Under the pieces are notes generated by a model that saw only the letters and a program-made list of their open reading frames with translations, made no database searches and was not told the origin of the DNA. Made by a program: the position numbers and the translations under genes. From Ariolimax columbianus (taxonomy: Eukaryota > Mollusca > Gastropoda > Stylommatophora > Arionidae), in contig JAVGWX010000004.1 of NCBI GenBank assembly GCA_036924085.1, positions 11,971,954-12,035,953 of the forward strand: DNA of 64,000 nt. The letters are read 5' to 3'. Shown one piece after another: positions 10,991-21,910 of this stretch (position 1 is the stretch's first letter; every line of letters starts with the position of its first letter).

Positions 10991-11489
10991 TTTCTGAAAT
11001 TGGGCGGAGGCCTGTTTTATCAGGCGTAGAAAATAGTATTTACGAAATATAAACTGAAGAAAATTCCTCGATCATCTACAGAGTCTGTATTTTGGATGTT
11101 TTTAATACAGCATGTAATTATTCTGCTACCGCCGACCTAAAGGCCTAAATCGCCAGCATGTGGTCGGTAGGACTGTTATAGCGCGTTAGACCGAGGTGGT
11201 ATTTTGAGATAAATGAGAAAGTTAGCGAGAATGTGAAAGACGGCACTGTTAGCTGAGAGAAAAAAATGAAAAAGTGTGACACACTGAGATAATATGGTCG
11301 AATAGGTGATGTATACTACACGAAACACTATTTTTGGATCTCTTTCTGGCGTTCGTCTTACAAAGGAAATATGTAGTGTCGCAGTTTACAGCGAGACTGC
11401 GATATATACGGCTTTCGAATCGAAACTCCCAGTTTTAGCGCGCAATTTTAGAAAACCGAGCTTGTCTTTGCTCTGCGATTACATTCAAC

Positions 11490-11600
11490 GACAGTAGTGC
11501 AGCCTGTTTTCAGGGCCGTCACCTGGAGATGGAATAGAGTTTGGTCAGCTACGAGTCGCTAGCTGCTGTCAGCTCATCCACTGGGCTGCATTTTTGGCGG
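11490..11600 (-). repeat. SINE-2 head-like fragment
   Basis: The plus strand shows GCAGCCTGTTTTCAGGGCCG, a spacer, and TACGAGTCGCTAGCTGCTGT. The same order is found at 24980-25115 and, reverse complemented, at 19500-19640 (the 5' part of the full SINE-2). It is separated from the SINE-2 3' half at 11655 by about 55 bp. Confidence 0.5.
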
Positions 11601-11654
11601 TCCCGCACATCTTAAACGTCTGAGAATAAAGTGCAGAAAGCAATGTTTAAATAG

Positions 11655-11815
11655 ACTACTTCTTCTTCTGCATTCGTTCTCAATCTCCCGCTACCAAACC
11701 GTGACCAGGGCTTTGCAAGCAGCATGATATAGTCCAGGGAACGGAATGCGTTGTTTCGCTTGACTGCGATATTTACATATTTAGGTCCGACACATCCGTC
11801 GTCGGCAGCTAAATG
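11655..11815 (-). repeat. SINE-2 copy, 3' half
   Basis: (CTT)n at the left end is followed by GTTCTCAATCTCCCGCTACC and GGAATGCGTTGTTTCGCTTG. It matches copies at 152-312 and 19690-19856. The core near 11800 (GTCCGACACATCCGTCGTCGG) is the reverse of the GAAGTCGGATG word shared with SINE-1. Confidence 0.75.
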
Positions 11816-12179
11816 GACTATATATTGATATACAAGAGATTACAAAAAATGGTTTCATACAGAATTTGTGAACAGACGGTCAGGAGCAAACTGTATCAAC
11901 TATCCTGTACCAGAAATATTTAGAAAAATAATGTCTTTTTCGTTGTTTAGTTTTTTGTGAGGTGAGGTTAATCCTGAATTCAGTTACAACTGAGTAGACG
12001 AGAGCGTGTCGCCACTGCGAATTGAACCAATAACTCTAGCAGCGGGAAGCAAACGTCCTAACTGTTCTTCTCCTCAATCGCGCTAGATATTATCAGAACA
12101 CGATTACGTTCTTCTGATATCCCTGAATGCTCCATTGTGTTCTTCCGCCTCTTATTTCTGTCCTTGAAATATCCCAAAA

Positions 12180-12392
12180 TAAATTTCTCACACACCTCGT
12201 TTATTTGATCCAGTGGATCCTTCTTATACCATCCAGTATCACATTTCTCAAACACCTCGTTTATATGATCCAGTGGATCCTTCTTACAACATCCAGTATC
12301 ACATTTCTCACACACCTCGTTTATTTGATCCAGTGGATCATTGCAAAATCCAGGATCAATGTTTTCACACACCTCGTTTATTTTATTTGATG
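12180..12392. repeat. 60-bp tandem repeat, ~3.5 copies, open on both strands
   Basis: The unit contains TTTCTCACACACCTCGTTTA, then TTTGATCCAGTGGATCCTTC. The period is a multiple of three, so a frame stays open on the minus strand (CDTGCCKKDPLDHINEVFEK repeated) and on the plus strand. There is no start context, domain or splice evidence for a real gene, and the frames follow from the repeat. Confidence 0.85.
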
Positions 12393-12474
12393 GATCTTTT
12401 CTGAAATGACTATTGCTTTACTCTTGGCGAATTTTCTTTTGGAAATCACAGTGGCTCGTCATTCCGGGGCGTAT

Positions 12475-12640
12475 TGAAGAAAGTGGGTTTGGTCGTTCCT
12501 GGCTGTAGTGCAGTGTGAGATCTCAGTAGGCTCACAGAAGTGAGACTCACAATATCCTCGTTGATCAGGCTGCGGTAAAACAACCTGTTTGCAGAACCAC
12601 GAGGGCATAGGATGGGAGTGTTGGTCATAATGTTTCACGT
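12475..12640 (-). repeat. Diverged (CAA)n-family relic
   Basis: GTGAGACTCACAATATCCTC followed by GATCAGGCTGCGGTAAAACA and ACCTG parallels the CGTGACGCTCACT / CAGCCAGGCTGCCTTGAAAACAGCCTG order of the copy at 8020-8095. Divergence is high. Confidence 0.35.
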
Positions 12641-12650
12641 GACCTTGACA

Positions 12651-12740
12651 TGGCTTACCTGTCATCTGGCATGTTCTAATGGCTTACCTGTCATATGGTA
12701 TGTTCTAATGGCTTACCTGTCATCTGGTATGTTCTAATGA
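12651..12740. repeat. 29-bp tandem repeat, 3 copies
   Basis: ATGGCTTACCTGTCATCTGG then CATGTTCTA is repeated three times with single-base changes. Confidence 0.85.
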
Positions 12741-14735
12741 ATATCTTGTTTTTATCATCGTCACTATTACAAGGGGACTCAAACATGTAACAATGTTGCC
12801 TCATTTGCTTCCCTTTTTTTACATGTTTTAGGAGTAGTGGGTTGTTACTCTTGCGCAATATTATTTACACACAATAGGCTACATGCCATTATGGTTGAAC
12901 TTACAGTACTTCTAAAATGTTCTATTTCGAATCACTTAACATGTTTGTTCGATTTGGGCCATTCATGTCTATTTTCTGCAGTCATTTCTCTCGAATCCTC
13001 TTTAGACAAACTACAGTTACAGAAACAACGCATGCCATCGTCTTGTCATCGATGGCCTATTTTATCTATCACGTCCCATACCAAAGGACAACAACTTGTT
13101 CCATATTAAACATTTCAGCTCGATGTGAAGTCACCTGCGTGAGACGCCATGTTTTACCTGTCGTCCCCTGTTTAACAAGCAGCCTAGCTGCAGCGCAGTT
13201 TGTAACACACCTTTCTGGGCAGGTACTGGCGGTATCGATTATTTTCTTTTCTATATTTTCCCCCTTGCAACTTAACAAGACCGACTATCGTTGTTCGTGT
13301 TATAGAAAAAACATGTCACTAGTAAATACACATTTTAAACCTCGTTATGGTATATTAATACGATCTCAGAGAGGAACAGTGTTCGTATATTGCCTTTGTC
13401 AATATCAGATTAAATAATGACATTGAGTATCGATATTGATTAGGGCGTCACAGTTATATGGGACCTGCACATTGATACACACGCCACAAGCACACCCACC
13501 CACACACACACGCACACCGCTCTCTCACAGAAACAAGTAGGTCACTCTCCTTGCCTCGGACCAGGTAAGATGCTGACCTCCTGCATTAGTACTGTCACTG
13601 TAGTAGTGTAGCAGTGTAGTGTGATATATTCCTGATCGTCGAGAGATAGTACCGTCGCAGTAACTGTGAACCAGTAAGTTTTTTTTGTTATTTACGTATT
13701 GATTAGTTCATGTAGTGTCCTCCCTGTGTTAGAATGCAGTTAGTTGAGTTAGCAGCAGTAGATGTTCGCTGCAGAATGAGCTGGTCTAGACATTTTCTAA
13801 GCTGCTTGTTCCTGTCGCGTACTACAAGATGAGAATGTTGACACAGTTGGTGCTAGCTACCTGACATTTTTAAATTATCGTTTTTCCTGACTGTCCTCAA
13901 ATGTTTATAAAATACCAAAAAGCTGTAAAACTAGTTTTGTCAGTTTATGATGAAACTTTATATATACATTATTATGTGCAGTATCATGTGTATCTTAATA
14001 TTCAGTTCGTGCATTCGATGTGCCCTAAATTAGACAATTTCCTATTATAGTAGTAGTCTAAGAAATAATAATCATCAGATGATTCCTTATTCTGAGCTAG
14101 TCCTGTAGGTCTTGACAGCCCGAAGCCTCCTGGGCAAAAGAACACGTAGACTATAGTGAAGTATAGTGGTTATACTAGCAGTAGCTATACTAGTATATGT
14201 ACGGATAATCTCATATCAGGCATCTGTATTTATTAGATGTTTCATTGTAAATTGTAATACTAGGCCCCAACTGTTTTGAGGTTGGTGGGATATCTATTTC
14301 CTCTCCCATAGAATAAAAAGGTGAGAAGGAAAAACGTGTCTGACTGTAGGGCGCTGAGTGATATCTACAGTAAAGTATTAGTATACTAACAGTAAGTCAG
14401 GTAGGCTATCTACTTATAGCTGGGGAAATTAGGGCGTGTCAGTAACGTGACCCAGGCCTTTGACGCTTTGTTGAAAAGAGATGCAATCGCTTTATATGTT
14501 GCTCGTTAAAATCGCCGATATATTTTGTGACATTGTTGTGACTTATCAATACATCTTTGGCGACAAAGTGCGCACACACGCTAGGTCACATCATTGACTG
14601 GGCTGATCATTGATTTTATTGTTCTATATTGCATAATTATTTAACTATAAGTACAGTAATGACGTTCTAGATTTTTCACGCATTTTAACACCGTTTCCAT
14701 GAACTTCTAGGGGGCGAATTCGAGGTAGCCTTCAT
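12741..14735. other. No gene recognised
   Basis: Several short open frames exist (for example 12917-13417), but none shows a domain, a biased composition or splice context. A short CA/CACACC-rich stretch lies at 13480-13520. Nothing else is supported. Confidence 0.5.
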
Positions 14736-14749
14736 ACAAGACGCACGAC

Positions 14750-15050
14750 TGTGTGTGTTGTTGTTTGTTATTGCCCACAATGTGCAGGTTACTCTTTTGT
14801 GCGTCCTGAAAAGGACGTTAAGTGGCGGGTTGCAGTAGCGTTTAGATCGTGCTGATGAAGGTGGGCCGGATTCCGGATTGTGATATGTTTGGCTTCATCT
14901 GCGTGTCACTCACTAATACGGGGATCACGTCGATCGTTAGCCAGGCTGCCACGAAATCAGCCCGTGTCCAGAGAGGGCTACTTGGAAGCCTAGGTGAGAG
15001 TCTTGGCCAGTATGTTTTGCCTGACCAGACGTTGGTCTTTCTCCTCGTAT
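14750..15050 (-). repeat. (CAA)n-tailed dispersed repeat copy
   Basis: It begins at the left with TGTTGTTGTTTGTTATTGCC (the reversed (CAA)n tail), then TTACTCTTTTGTGCGTCCTG, CGTGCTGATGAAGGTGG, CTTCATCTGCGTGTCACTCA, CCAGGCTGCC and GTCTTGGCCAGTATGTTTTG. The order matches the reverse complement of 20060-20400 and 33300-33660. No protein is evident. It could be a SINE or the 3' end of a LINE. Confidence 0.75.
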
Positions 15051-15059
15051 GCATGTGTT

Positions 15060-15310
15060 TGTACTTCTTAGCACACATACTCAGGATCGTGCTAGGTTAA
15101 CACTTCCAGATGTGTACTGTACGTGTGTGTTGGCACACTTACTCAGGACCATACTAGGCCAACACTTGCCATCTCTGTGTACTGTACGTGAGATACAGGA
15201 TTCCTGTAAAGGGTCAGTTGTAGTGGTCAGATACAGGCGTTTGTAAAGGGTCAATTGAATTGATGAGATACAAGCTTTTTGTAAAGGGTCAGTTGTATTG
15301 GTTAGTGGCT
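15060..15310. repeat. Two small degenerate tandem duplications
   Basis: A ~70-bp unit (CACATACTCAGGATCGTGCT ... TGTGTACTGTACGTG) occurs twice at 15066-15192. A ~45-bp unit (TGTAAAGGGTCAGTTGTA ... GATACA) occurs three times at 15192-15305. The first continues directly from the end of the (CAA)n-family copy. Confidence 0.6.
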
Positions 15311-15746
15311 CTATGATCCGTTTGGAGCCAACATACGAATCAACATTATGTGCAACTCAAACTGCGCCTTGGACAAAAATCGTTGTGGTCATCCATGATC
15401 GTATAGAACCTGAGTAATACCTGAGGTACAAATAGTAGGGTCATCGTATTCTTCCAAGCATCTCGTATAAGTCTTCTAAAAATGGTTGTGCGTGGGACTA
15501 GCAACTTTGTCACGAGAAAACACATTGCTTTTATTTACAGCCAATGGGAATGTTCTGATTCAGGCTTCTCGTAGAGGAACCAGCTGGAGTTAAAGCCTAT
15601 GTTTCACATTGGAGCGAGGCGGGGAATAATTGGTACTGCTCGGAGACAGACTTCCTCTAAAAGAGACCAACGGCAGTGGTCACAATGGAGGTAAACGGGT
15701 AATAACAATGATCACCTGCGCCAGTCGGCAAGATCCATAATGACGT

Positions 15747-15982
15747 TTTGTTTTACGTTCACCTTTTTATTCTCTATTTCTCAAGGCGGTGTGGTTTGCA
15801 TTGCACTGCGGTTTTTATTTTGCGCCGGTCGGCCCAGTACATCCGACTTCGCGTCTGCTTTCTCCTTCATTTTCTAAGGGTTTGCTTCCCCGGGGTGACG
15901 GCTGGTGCTGTGATGGGGATCGAGCCTAGCACCTTCGGGTTGTGAGACGTGTCACTTAACCACTAGCCCACGCCGTCCTCAC
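15747..15982 (-). repeat. SINE-1 copy (tRNA-headed) with TSD
   Basis: On the minus strand the head has an A-box-like GGGCTAGTGGTTAAGTGAC and a B-box-like segment (CTAGGCTCGATCCCCATC, degraded from GGTTCGATCCC). The body then has CAAACCCTTAGAAAATGAAG, a core GAAGTCGGATG and an A-rich tail. AATGACGT flanks both sides (15739-15746 and 15983-15990), consistent with a target-site duplication. The plus-strand 65-aa frame over it is not a gene. Confidence 0.85.
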
Positions 15983-16689
15983 AATGACGTGAAACTCAAC
16001 CCAGGCATACATACTGTACCTATTTCCACGAGAGCGTCAGATGGGGTGTCTAATTCTATGCACAAGTTGGCGTGCACTAGTTCCAATGATCACGTCGTGA
16101 CCTAAATTAACTTAAGAAACCAACACCTGGGATTTAAGAAGTATCTGCTATATGACGTCATCTATCTCAGCCTGAGTATAGGCCATCAGCTCTATCTCCT
16201 CAGACCAGATGTGTTCTTATGTTAGCTAGTGTAGTCTCCCTTTATAGTGTTAGACATCACATAAGAATAAATTCACCTATAGTTAGCAGAGTTTAAAGAA
16301 TACACCAACTGTAACCTTCCATTCATATATTAAATCGACTAAAGAAGGTTGTGCATGGGTCTTGCAACATTGTTTTATAAAACGAGCATTGATATAGACA
16401 CCGCCAGTGTAAGTGCCCATATACAGAATTAGCTGTAGTGTAACCTAATCCCCCTCCCCCGTCCCCTGCTTCACATGGAACGAGTGAAAACGCAGTGTCG
16501 TATCAAGGCACCGGCTTGTGGCTGCAGCACAGGAGTCTCTGTCAGTTAAAGGGGCTTCACATATAAATAAATCTGTCTTTTCTAAAAGTTAATATTTACA
16601 AATTTATGTTGAAGATATTACTGGAGACCACAGTTTCTGTAGCCTAAGAAGCTTACAAAACCTTACTCTGGCATCGGTTATGGGACAAA

Positions 16690-17345
16690 TACAACCAGAA
16701 CCGTTTCTAGGTCAGTCTAGGTGTTGCCGCCCTAGGCAAGAATTGAACAACAATGCCACCGTCTCCCTTTTGCCACTATCACTCTTCCCCCCCTGCCATC
16801 CAGCCAAGAAAAATGAATGTATTAGATATAAAAGAACTTGTATTCAGCTTGTCTAATAAAACATTAATAGCAACTTATCTCTTTTATATGAAACACGAAT
16901 TGCACTAACCTTTTAGATATATTGACTTTTAGATATATTGACTTTTAGATATATTGACTTTTAGATATATTGACTTTTAGATATATTGACTTTTAGATAT
17001 ATTGACTTTTAGATATATTGACTTTTAGATATATTGACTTTTAGATATATTGACTTTTAGATATATTGACTTTTAGATATATTGACTTTTAGATATATTG
17101 ACTTTTAGATATATTGACTTTTAGATATATTGAAAGAGAAGTGCAAAAGCTAGCTTTTGATGATTATCAAAAATAAATAATTAATAGAAATGCTAAAAAT
17201 ATCAACAGAGCCACAATTTTTCCTCTATTTCCTTTGTTTTTTGTTTTTCCTGATTTTCTACATTTTTTCGCTGTTTGATTTCAAGTTAAAATTGTTTCCG
17301 CCATTTTGCCGCCCTAGAATTCCCTAATGGTAGAAAAGGCCCATC
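16690..17345. other. TGCCGCCCTAG motifs flanking an AT-rich block
   Basis: TTGCCGCCCTAGGCAAG occurs at about 16722 and TTTGCCGCCCTAGAATTCC at about 17304 in the same orientation, with the 16-bp array between them. They may be the borders of an old mobile element or a duplicated segment. No transposase or inverted ends were found. Confidence 0.25.
16907..17132. repeat. 16-bp tandem array, ~14 copies
   Basis: The unit TTTTAGATATATTGAC is repeated with essentially no variation over about 225 bp. This homogeneity implies very recent expansion. Confidence 0.95.
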
Positions 17346-17539
17346 TGCAACCATAATATGTCTAGTCTTGTTCCATATATTATATTCCTGTGTAAATTAT
17401 TCCTATACAGCTCCCACTGACTTTTGCCTATTTTATTACTCCAGATATTCTATAATAAGTTCGAATCATCTGAGAATACATTCGGTTTTTTTTATATATT
17501 CTCTATCTCGTATCCAGAGAGGCCCTGCTCTTACGGATC

Positions 17540-17580
17540 TAACAGTGGCGTACCGAATGTTAATAGCGCCCGGACGAAAA
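17540..17580 (+). other. hAT-like terminal motif (single end)
   Basis: CAGTGGCGTACCGAATGT, then TAATAGCGCCCGGACGAAAA, resembles the CAGTGGCG... ends of many hAT elements. No partner end or 8-bp duplication was found nearby, so this is tentative. Confidence 0.2.
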
Positions 17581-18039
17581 AAAATATAACCCACAGCCAG
17601 GCCAGAAACATTATATATTTATCTTGTAAATAAATCAATAGGATTAGGAAGTAAAAGACTATACAAAAATTAATAAATCGAAGATGCAAGGCCTATATAT
17701 ATCAAACACAGTGGAGAAAGTTAGGCTGGCGTTAAGAACGCCAGCATGAATTATTGGGTGAATATCACAGAGATATATGAAGAGATAACTCAGATGAAAA
17801 AGCAAGAAATAAAAAGCTTTCGTTAACAATAAACTGCAGGAAATCAGCTACTACTTAACTGTGGTCACATCTATGAAGAAGAAGACCATTTTAAATTTAA
17901 ACACAAATAATTCAGGGATAGAATCGACTGAGGAAGATAATATGAAGGTAGTAATAATTAAACTTTTTTTGACTCCCTGCAAAGCATAGAACCACAACTG
18001 CAGAAGGCTTTTTATGAAATGACTTCTTAACTTAACGTC

Positions 18040-18450
18040 TTTATACTGGTTTATAAGACTCCGCAGAGTCTGTATACAGTCAATTTAATTTACATTGTCT
18101 TGCTCTAAAACCTATGCGCATACAATCTATTCTTAAATGCATTAATTGTCCTTGCCTCCACTACTTCCTGCGGCGGCAATACATTCCAAGCATTCACCAC
18201 TCTCTGACTAAAAAAATATTTTCTAATATCTAATCTGGACCTTTCTTAGCTATGCCCTCTTGTTCTTCTAGGTGGCTGTATTTAAAAAAAAAACTTGTTG
18301 TATTCTAATTTGTTTTTTCTGTTGATTATCTTATCAACCTGAATTGTCATCTCGAATTCTTCTCTTTTTTGGCACTGTAGACCAGCTTTTCTGAGTCTTT
18401 CCTGATAACTATTTAAAAAAACCTCTACATTGTTGCATGTAGATGAACAA
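18040..18450 (-). pseudogene. CR1-like LINE RT C-terminus
   Basis: The minus strand reads SYQERLRKAGLQCQKREEFE, then QVDKIINRKNKLEYNKFF. After frameshifts it continues LDIRKYFFSQRVVNAWNVLP, then QEVVEARTINAFKNRL. This is the conserved C-terminal segment of CR1-type non-LTR RTs (RLR-L, KI-N, RKYFFSQRVVN-WN-LP, VV-A-T-N-FK-RL). Only the tail is present; RT core and endonuclease are missing. Broken by at least two shifts. Confidence 0.75.
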
Positions 18451-19179
18451 TATTTTAATATAGCCAGCTTCAAATTATTGATCACAATATCAAGAACCAG
18501 TGCAGAAACAAATTATACAAGTTAAAAATACTAGTGCCTAATAAAACCATATCCAGATAACGCTTACAAATATTGTACAAAAATCGCGGCACTAGTTCCA
18601 ATGAAATTAAACAGACATTTATGTGCTAAATTCAAATTCCATTTATTAAACTTAATAGCTATACAATCTGTAGTAATTCTGAAACGTAGTTAGAGATTTT
18701 AACAAAGATGCGATTAAAGTGCCACATTACAAATATTTCTCTATATAACATGTCACGTTTTAAATAACAATCAGTTACATAATTGTTCTTTCCTTAAATG
18801 TCAGTCTGGAATGTTCTAATAATAGAAAATAATAATGACCACTAAAAAGAAACATCTTTGTAAACTATATATTTCAATATGAAAGCCTAATGGATTAAAC
18901 GACATTTCTTTTAGAAGCACTGTTTAGCTAACAGCTGCAAAATTTGTCTCTGGCAAAGTGTGCATCTATCTTGTCATCAGAAGTAGTCATCCAAACTGAT
19001 ATTGGTCTGTTTTAAAAAAATTTCCACTACAAAAAAGCGTCTTTGGTGAGTTTTGAGGATTTCTTCTGCATGGCACCAGGTTCATCTTGTCCATACTTTC
19101 ACTGATATCTTTTGTAGTAATCTGTTTTAGATGATCAGGTTGTTAGCACCATACACACAACTCTTAAGTAGCCTTTTAC

Positions 19180-19450
19180 GACGTGCCTGGTAGTTCAGTC
19201 GTTGTGACATGCCAGGTAGTTCAGTGATTACTACATACCAGGTAGTTACCCACACAACTCTTAAGTAGCCTTTTACGACGTGCCTGGTAGTTCAGTCGTT
19301 ACTACATCCCAGGTAGTTCAGTGATCGCTACATGCCTGGTAGTTCAATCATTGATACATGCCAGATAGTTTAGTGATCGCTACCTGTCAGGTAGTTCAAT
19401 CGTTACACATGTCTGGTAGTTCAGTCAATATAACATGCCAGGTAGTTCGG
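19180..19450. repeat. ~26-bp degenerate tandem array, ~10 copies
   Basis: Variants of ACATGCCAGGTAGTTCAGTG with ATCGCT/TTACT spacers are repeated. A segment (ACCCACACAACTCTTAAGTA to GTGCCTGG) is also duplicated, at 19151 and 19247. It is an old, diverging array. Confidence 0.85.
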
Positions 19451-19493
19451 CCGCCCTAATATGCCTTCCTTATTATGAGTCATATGGTCCACG

Positions 19494-19856
19494 GGGATCA
19501 AGATGCTGAGCAGCACATGAGCTGCAGTGCTTAGCGACCCATAGCTGACTGCCAGCGTCAGGGCCAGCGAACCATAGCTGCCAGGACCCTTCTACACCTC
19601 CACGCGGTGATCGTGGATAACAGGCTGCAGCAGGGCAGACTGGCTAAGGAGAAGGGATCGAAGAGGGAATGCTAACCCGGTACTAAACAAATGCTTGCTG
19701 AAGTCGGATGTATTGGACCGAAAGGTGCAAATATCGCAGCCAAGCTGTAAACTACGACACAACGCATTCCGTTCTGTGGACTACATTCTGCTACTTAAGC
19801 CCTTTCGGGGTTTGGTAGTGGGAGATTGAGAACGAACGAAGAAGAAGAAGAAGATG
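19494..19856 (+). repeat. SINE-2, most complete copy, with 9-bp TSD
   Basis: It is flanked by TGGTCCACG at 19485-19493 and 19857-19865. The 5' part (CAGCACATGAGCTGCAGTGC ... AGCGAACCATAGCTGCC) also occurs at 11490-11600 and 24980-25115. A core follows (TGCTGAAGTCGGATGTATTG at 19696), then CGCATTCCGTTCTGTGGACT and a GAACGAAC(GAA)n tail. The head lacks an obvious A/B-box pair, so promoter type is unclear. Length is about 363 bp. Confidence 0.75.
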
Positions 19857-20059
19857 TGGTCCACGTCGGGATGGGGGTGTTAATAGGACGGAAATGTTCA
19901 CGGAAGAACGACTTAACTTAATGATGTCCCTGCTGTAGCGCCAGGTAAGCCAGTCACCTCTACCTGGCTAAGCATATTAAGTACGTCAACAACTGTCGAA
20001 GTGCAGCTCGTATTTCTCCATATAATAAATTGAGGTTTAATACCTCTGAAATCGGGGAG

Positions 20060-20402
20060 GAAGACTAACGTATGGTCAGGCAAAATATATTGATCGGACA
20101 TGTTAGGGTCAGTCAAAATATACTGGCCAAGACCCTCTCCTTGACTTCACCGTACTCCTCCCTAGAAATGGGCTGTTTTCTTGGCAGCCTGGCTAACAAG
20201 GTGAGAGATCTACGTGATCCTCGTAGTAGTGAGCGACACGCATATGAAGTCAAGCATAGCACAGTTGCCTGGAGGACCCCGGTTCAGCTTAATCAGCACG
20301 CGCCGGATGTGAAAGCTACGACAACCTGACACTTAATGTCCTTTTTAGGGCCCACAAAAGAGTAATCCTACTCATTCTGGGTATTCAACAACAACAACCT
20401 TT
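20060..20402 (+). repeat. (CAA)n-tailed dispersed repeat, near full copy
   Basis: It starts with two diverged copies of GGTCAGGCAAAATATATTGA-like units, then GGCCAAGACCCTCTCCTTGA and TGGCAGCCTGGCTAACAAGG. ATGAAGTCAAGCATAGCACA, GCCTGGAGGACCCC and TAATCAGCACGCGCCGG follow. It ends ACTTAATGTCCTTTTTAGGG, AGAGTAATCCTACTCATTCT and ATTCAACAACAACAACC. Other copies are at 14750 and 33295. The 85-codon frame over it is not supported as a gene. Confidence 0.8.
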
Positions 20403-20517
20403 GAAATAACATTTGAGCAAACATAACATCGGAATTTACTACAAAATGTGGAAAAGTTTTAAACGTTACGTACACAGATTGAGTTACGAATGAGGAAATA
20501 TGAGAAATAGGGCCTTG

Positions 20518-20802
20518 TGAAGACCTCTTGGCAACTGTCAAAAGAATTAAACTCTCTTGGTACGGTCACATATCGAGATCAAATGGTCTTGCAAATACGA
20601 TCCTTCATTGAAAGGTGCAAGGCAGACGACTAAGAGGCTATCCCAAAAAGAGGTGGGAGGACAACATAAAAGAATGGACCAATCTCCGACCAAAAGAGGC
20701 ACAGGCAGCGGGTGCTGACAGAAAAGGATGGCGTGGTGTTGTGAGGATGTCTTCATGTGTGCCCCAACAACCTCACCGGTTACTGGATGACCTGACTTGA
20801 GC
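20518..20802 (+). pseudogene. LINE RT C-terminus, same family as 31950-32486
   Basis: With one frameshift the strand reads DLLATVKRIKLSWYGHISRS, NGLANTILH, then GRRLRGYPKKRWEDNIKEWT, NLRPKEAQAAGADRKGWRGV, VRMSSCVPQQPHRLLDDLT and stop. It aligns along its length with the better-preserved minus-strand copy at 31950-32486. A stop replaces the G of IHGK and the rest is 5'-truncated. Confidence 0.85.
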
Positions 20803-20865
20803 TGAAAATTAACCACACATTTGCGGATTTTTAGAAATTTGAACAAAGTATATACTTATAACAGC

Positions 20866-20935
20866 CAAATAGGTGGCGGTTGCAAGAAGCGACGTTACGT
20901 AACGGGCATGCAACTTACTTTTATACACACATATC
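20866..20935 (+). repeat. SINE-4 3'-end fragment
   Basis: GGTGGCGGTTGCAAGAAGCG, ACGTTACGTAACGGGCATGC and AACTTACTTTTATACACAC match the 3' part of SINE-4 (60713-60780, minus) and the copy at 27815-27875. No head is seen upstream, so it is 5'-truncated. Confidence 0.6.
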
Positions 20936-21117
20936 TCATCTGTCCACTTATGTCTTTATATTCGCGGGGAGATTCAATCTTCTTTCGCATCCCATCGACG
21001 TGGCCGTTCATGTTTCTATCTATACCTCTGTGATGTTTCTTTAATACATTAACCCATCTATTTTCTTGGTCTGCCTCGTGCTCTGGCGGTTTTCTGTTTG
21101 TGTTATAGGTTCAAGTG

Positions 21118-21310
21118 GGTGGAAAGTTTGGAGATGCTGTCATATACTTACTCCAACAACTTCCTCGCGAAAGAAGTGGCGTAATGTTTGGAGACACTAT
21201 CATACGTGAACGTGCACACACAACTTCTTGCGGAAGCAAATTCACTGAAGGTTTGGAAGCATTATCATTACGGACCATACTCCAACAATTTACGTGGGAA
21301 GTAGAGGACG
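21118..21310. repeat. ~66-bp degenerate triplication
   Basis: AAGTTTGGAGATGCTGTCAT, AATGTTTGGAGACACTATCA and AAGGTTTGGAAGCATTATCA begin successive units. These contain CTCCAACAACTTC / CACACAACTTCTTGCGGAAG / ACTCCAACAATTTACGTGGGA. Divergence is high, so it is an old tandem duplication just upstream of an RNase H LINE end. Confidence 0.55.
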
Positions 21311-21399
21311 TAGAAGATGTCCACACAAAACAAAAAAGTATTCTGTGGTGATGGTGATGCCTCCTGAATATTAGCATCGATATAACAACATGAAGTTAG

Positions 21400-21910
21400 G
21401 GATAGCGAGTAATTCTTGTACTCTCTGACACATCTCTCAGTAGAAAACACACGGCTGGTTATTTCGGGAATCCCCTCCCATTGCAATATCGAACTCAATG
21501 CAGTTGTAGACAGACTAGCAAAGTGTGGAGGAGATACCCCACAAGCAGGCCTGAACGTCACGTTTGATGAGGTAAAGACCATAGTTAAAGCCAACTTCGG
21601 AAACGAATGGGCTGATCAATACTCACTCCCGAAAATCAGACAACTCTTTGATTTAACTTAAGAAGACCAAGTCGTCATCTTCAGATTGAGATTTGGGCCT
21701 AATAGACTCGAGTGTAATCTTTACAACAAAGTGAGGATTGGGGCAGATGGAGAGCATACCATGACCGTGGAGCACTGAGTGTGAGAGACATATATGAAAC
21801 AAAAGTTGAGCGGAGATAAGAGAGCCTTAACAATAACGGTATCCTTTGTAAGAGAAACCAGGACATTGACCTGAGGATGAACGACACCGAAGATGAAGAA
21901 GAATAAGTCC
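21400..21910 (+). pseudogene. LINE RNase H domain and 3' end, (GAA)n tail
   Basis: The frame reads VISGIPSHCNIELNAVVDRL, AKCGGDTPQAGLNVTFDEVK, then WADQYSLPKIRQLFDLT and a stop. Reading past it gives EDQVVIFRLRFGPNRLECNL, YNKVRIGADGEHTMTVEH. The IPSHC-I--N---DRLAK-G block is the C-terminal part of the retrotransposon RNase H fold, followed by the R-R-G-NRL region. It ends in GATGAAGAAGAAGAATAAG, the same tail type as 36160-36520 and 57000-57560. Broken by stops. Confidence 0.75.

Noticed and set aside
14145..14205. Short inverted/direct TATACTAG words as a regulatory palindrome
   Set aside because: The words are short, imperfect and not arranged around any gene start.
14850..14890. Hammerhead ribozyme (CTGATGA core)
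   Set aside because: CTGATGAAGG is present here and at 62169, but no GAAA core partner at the right distance and no enclosing stems were found; retrozyme origin not supported.
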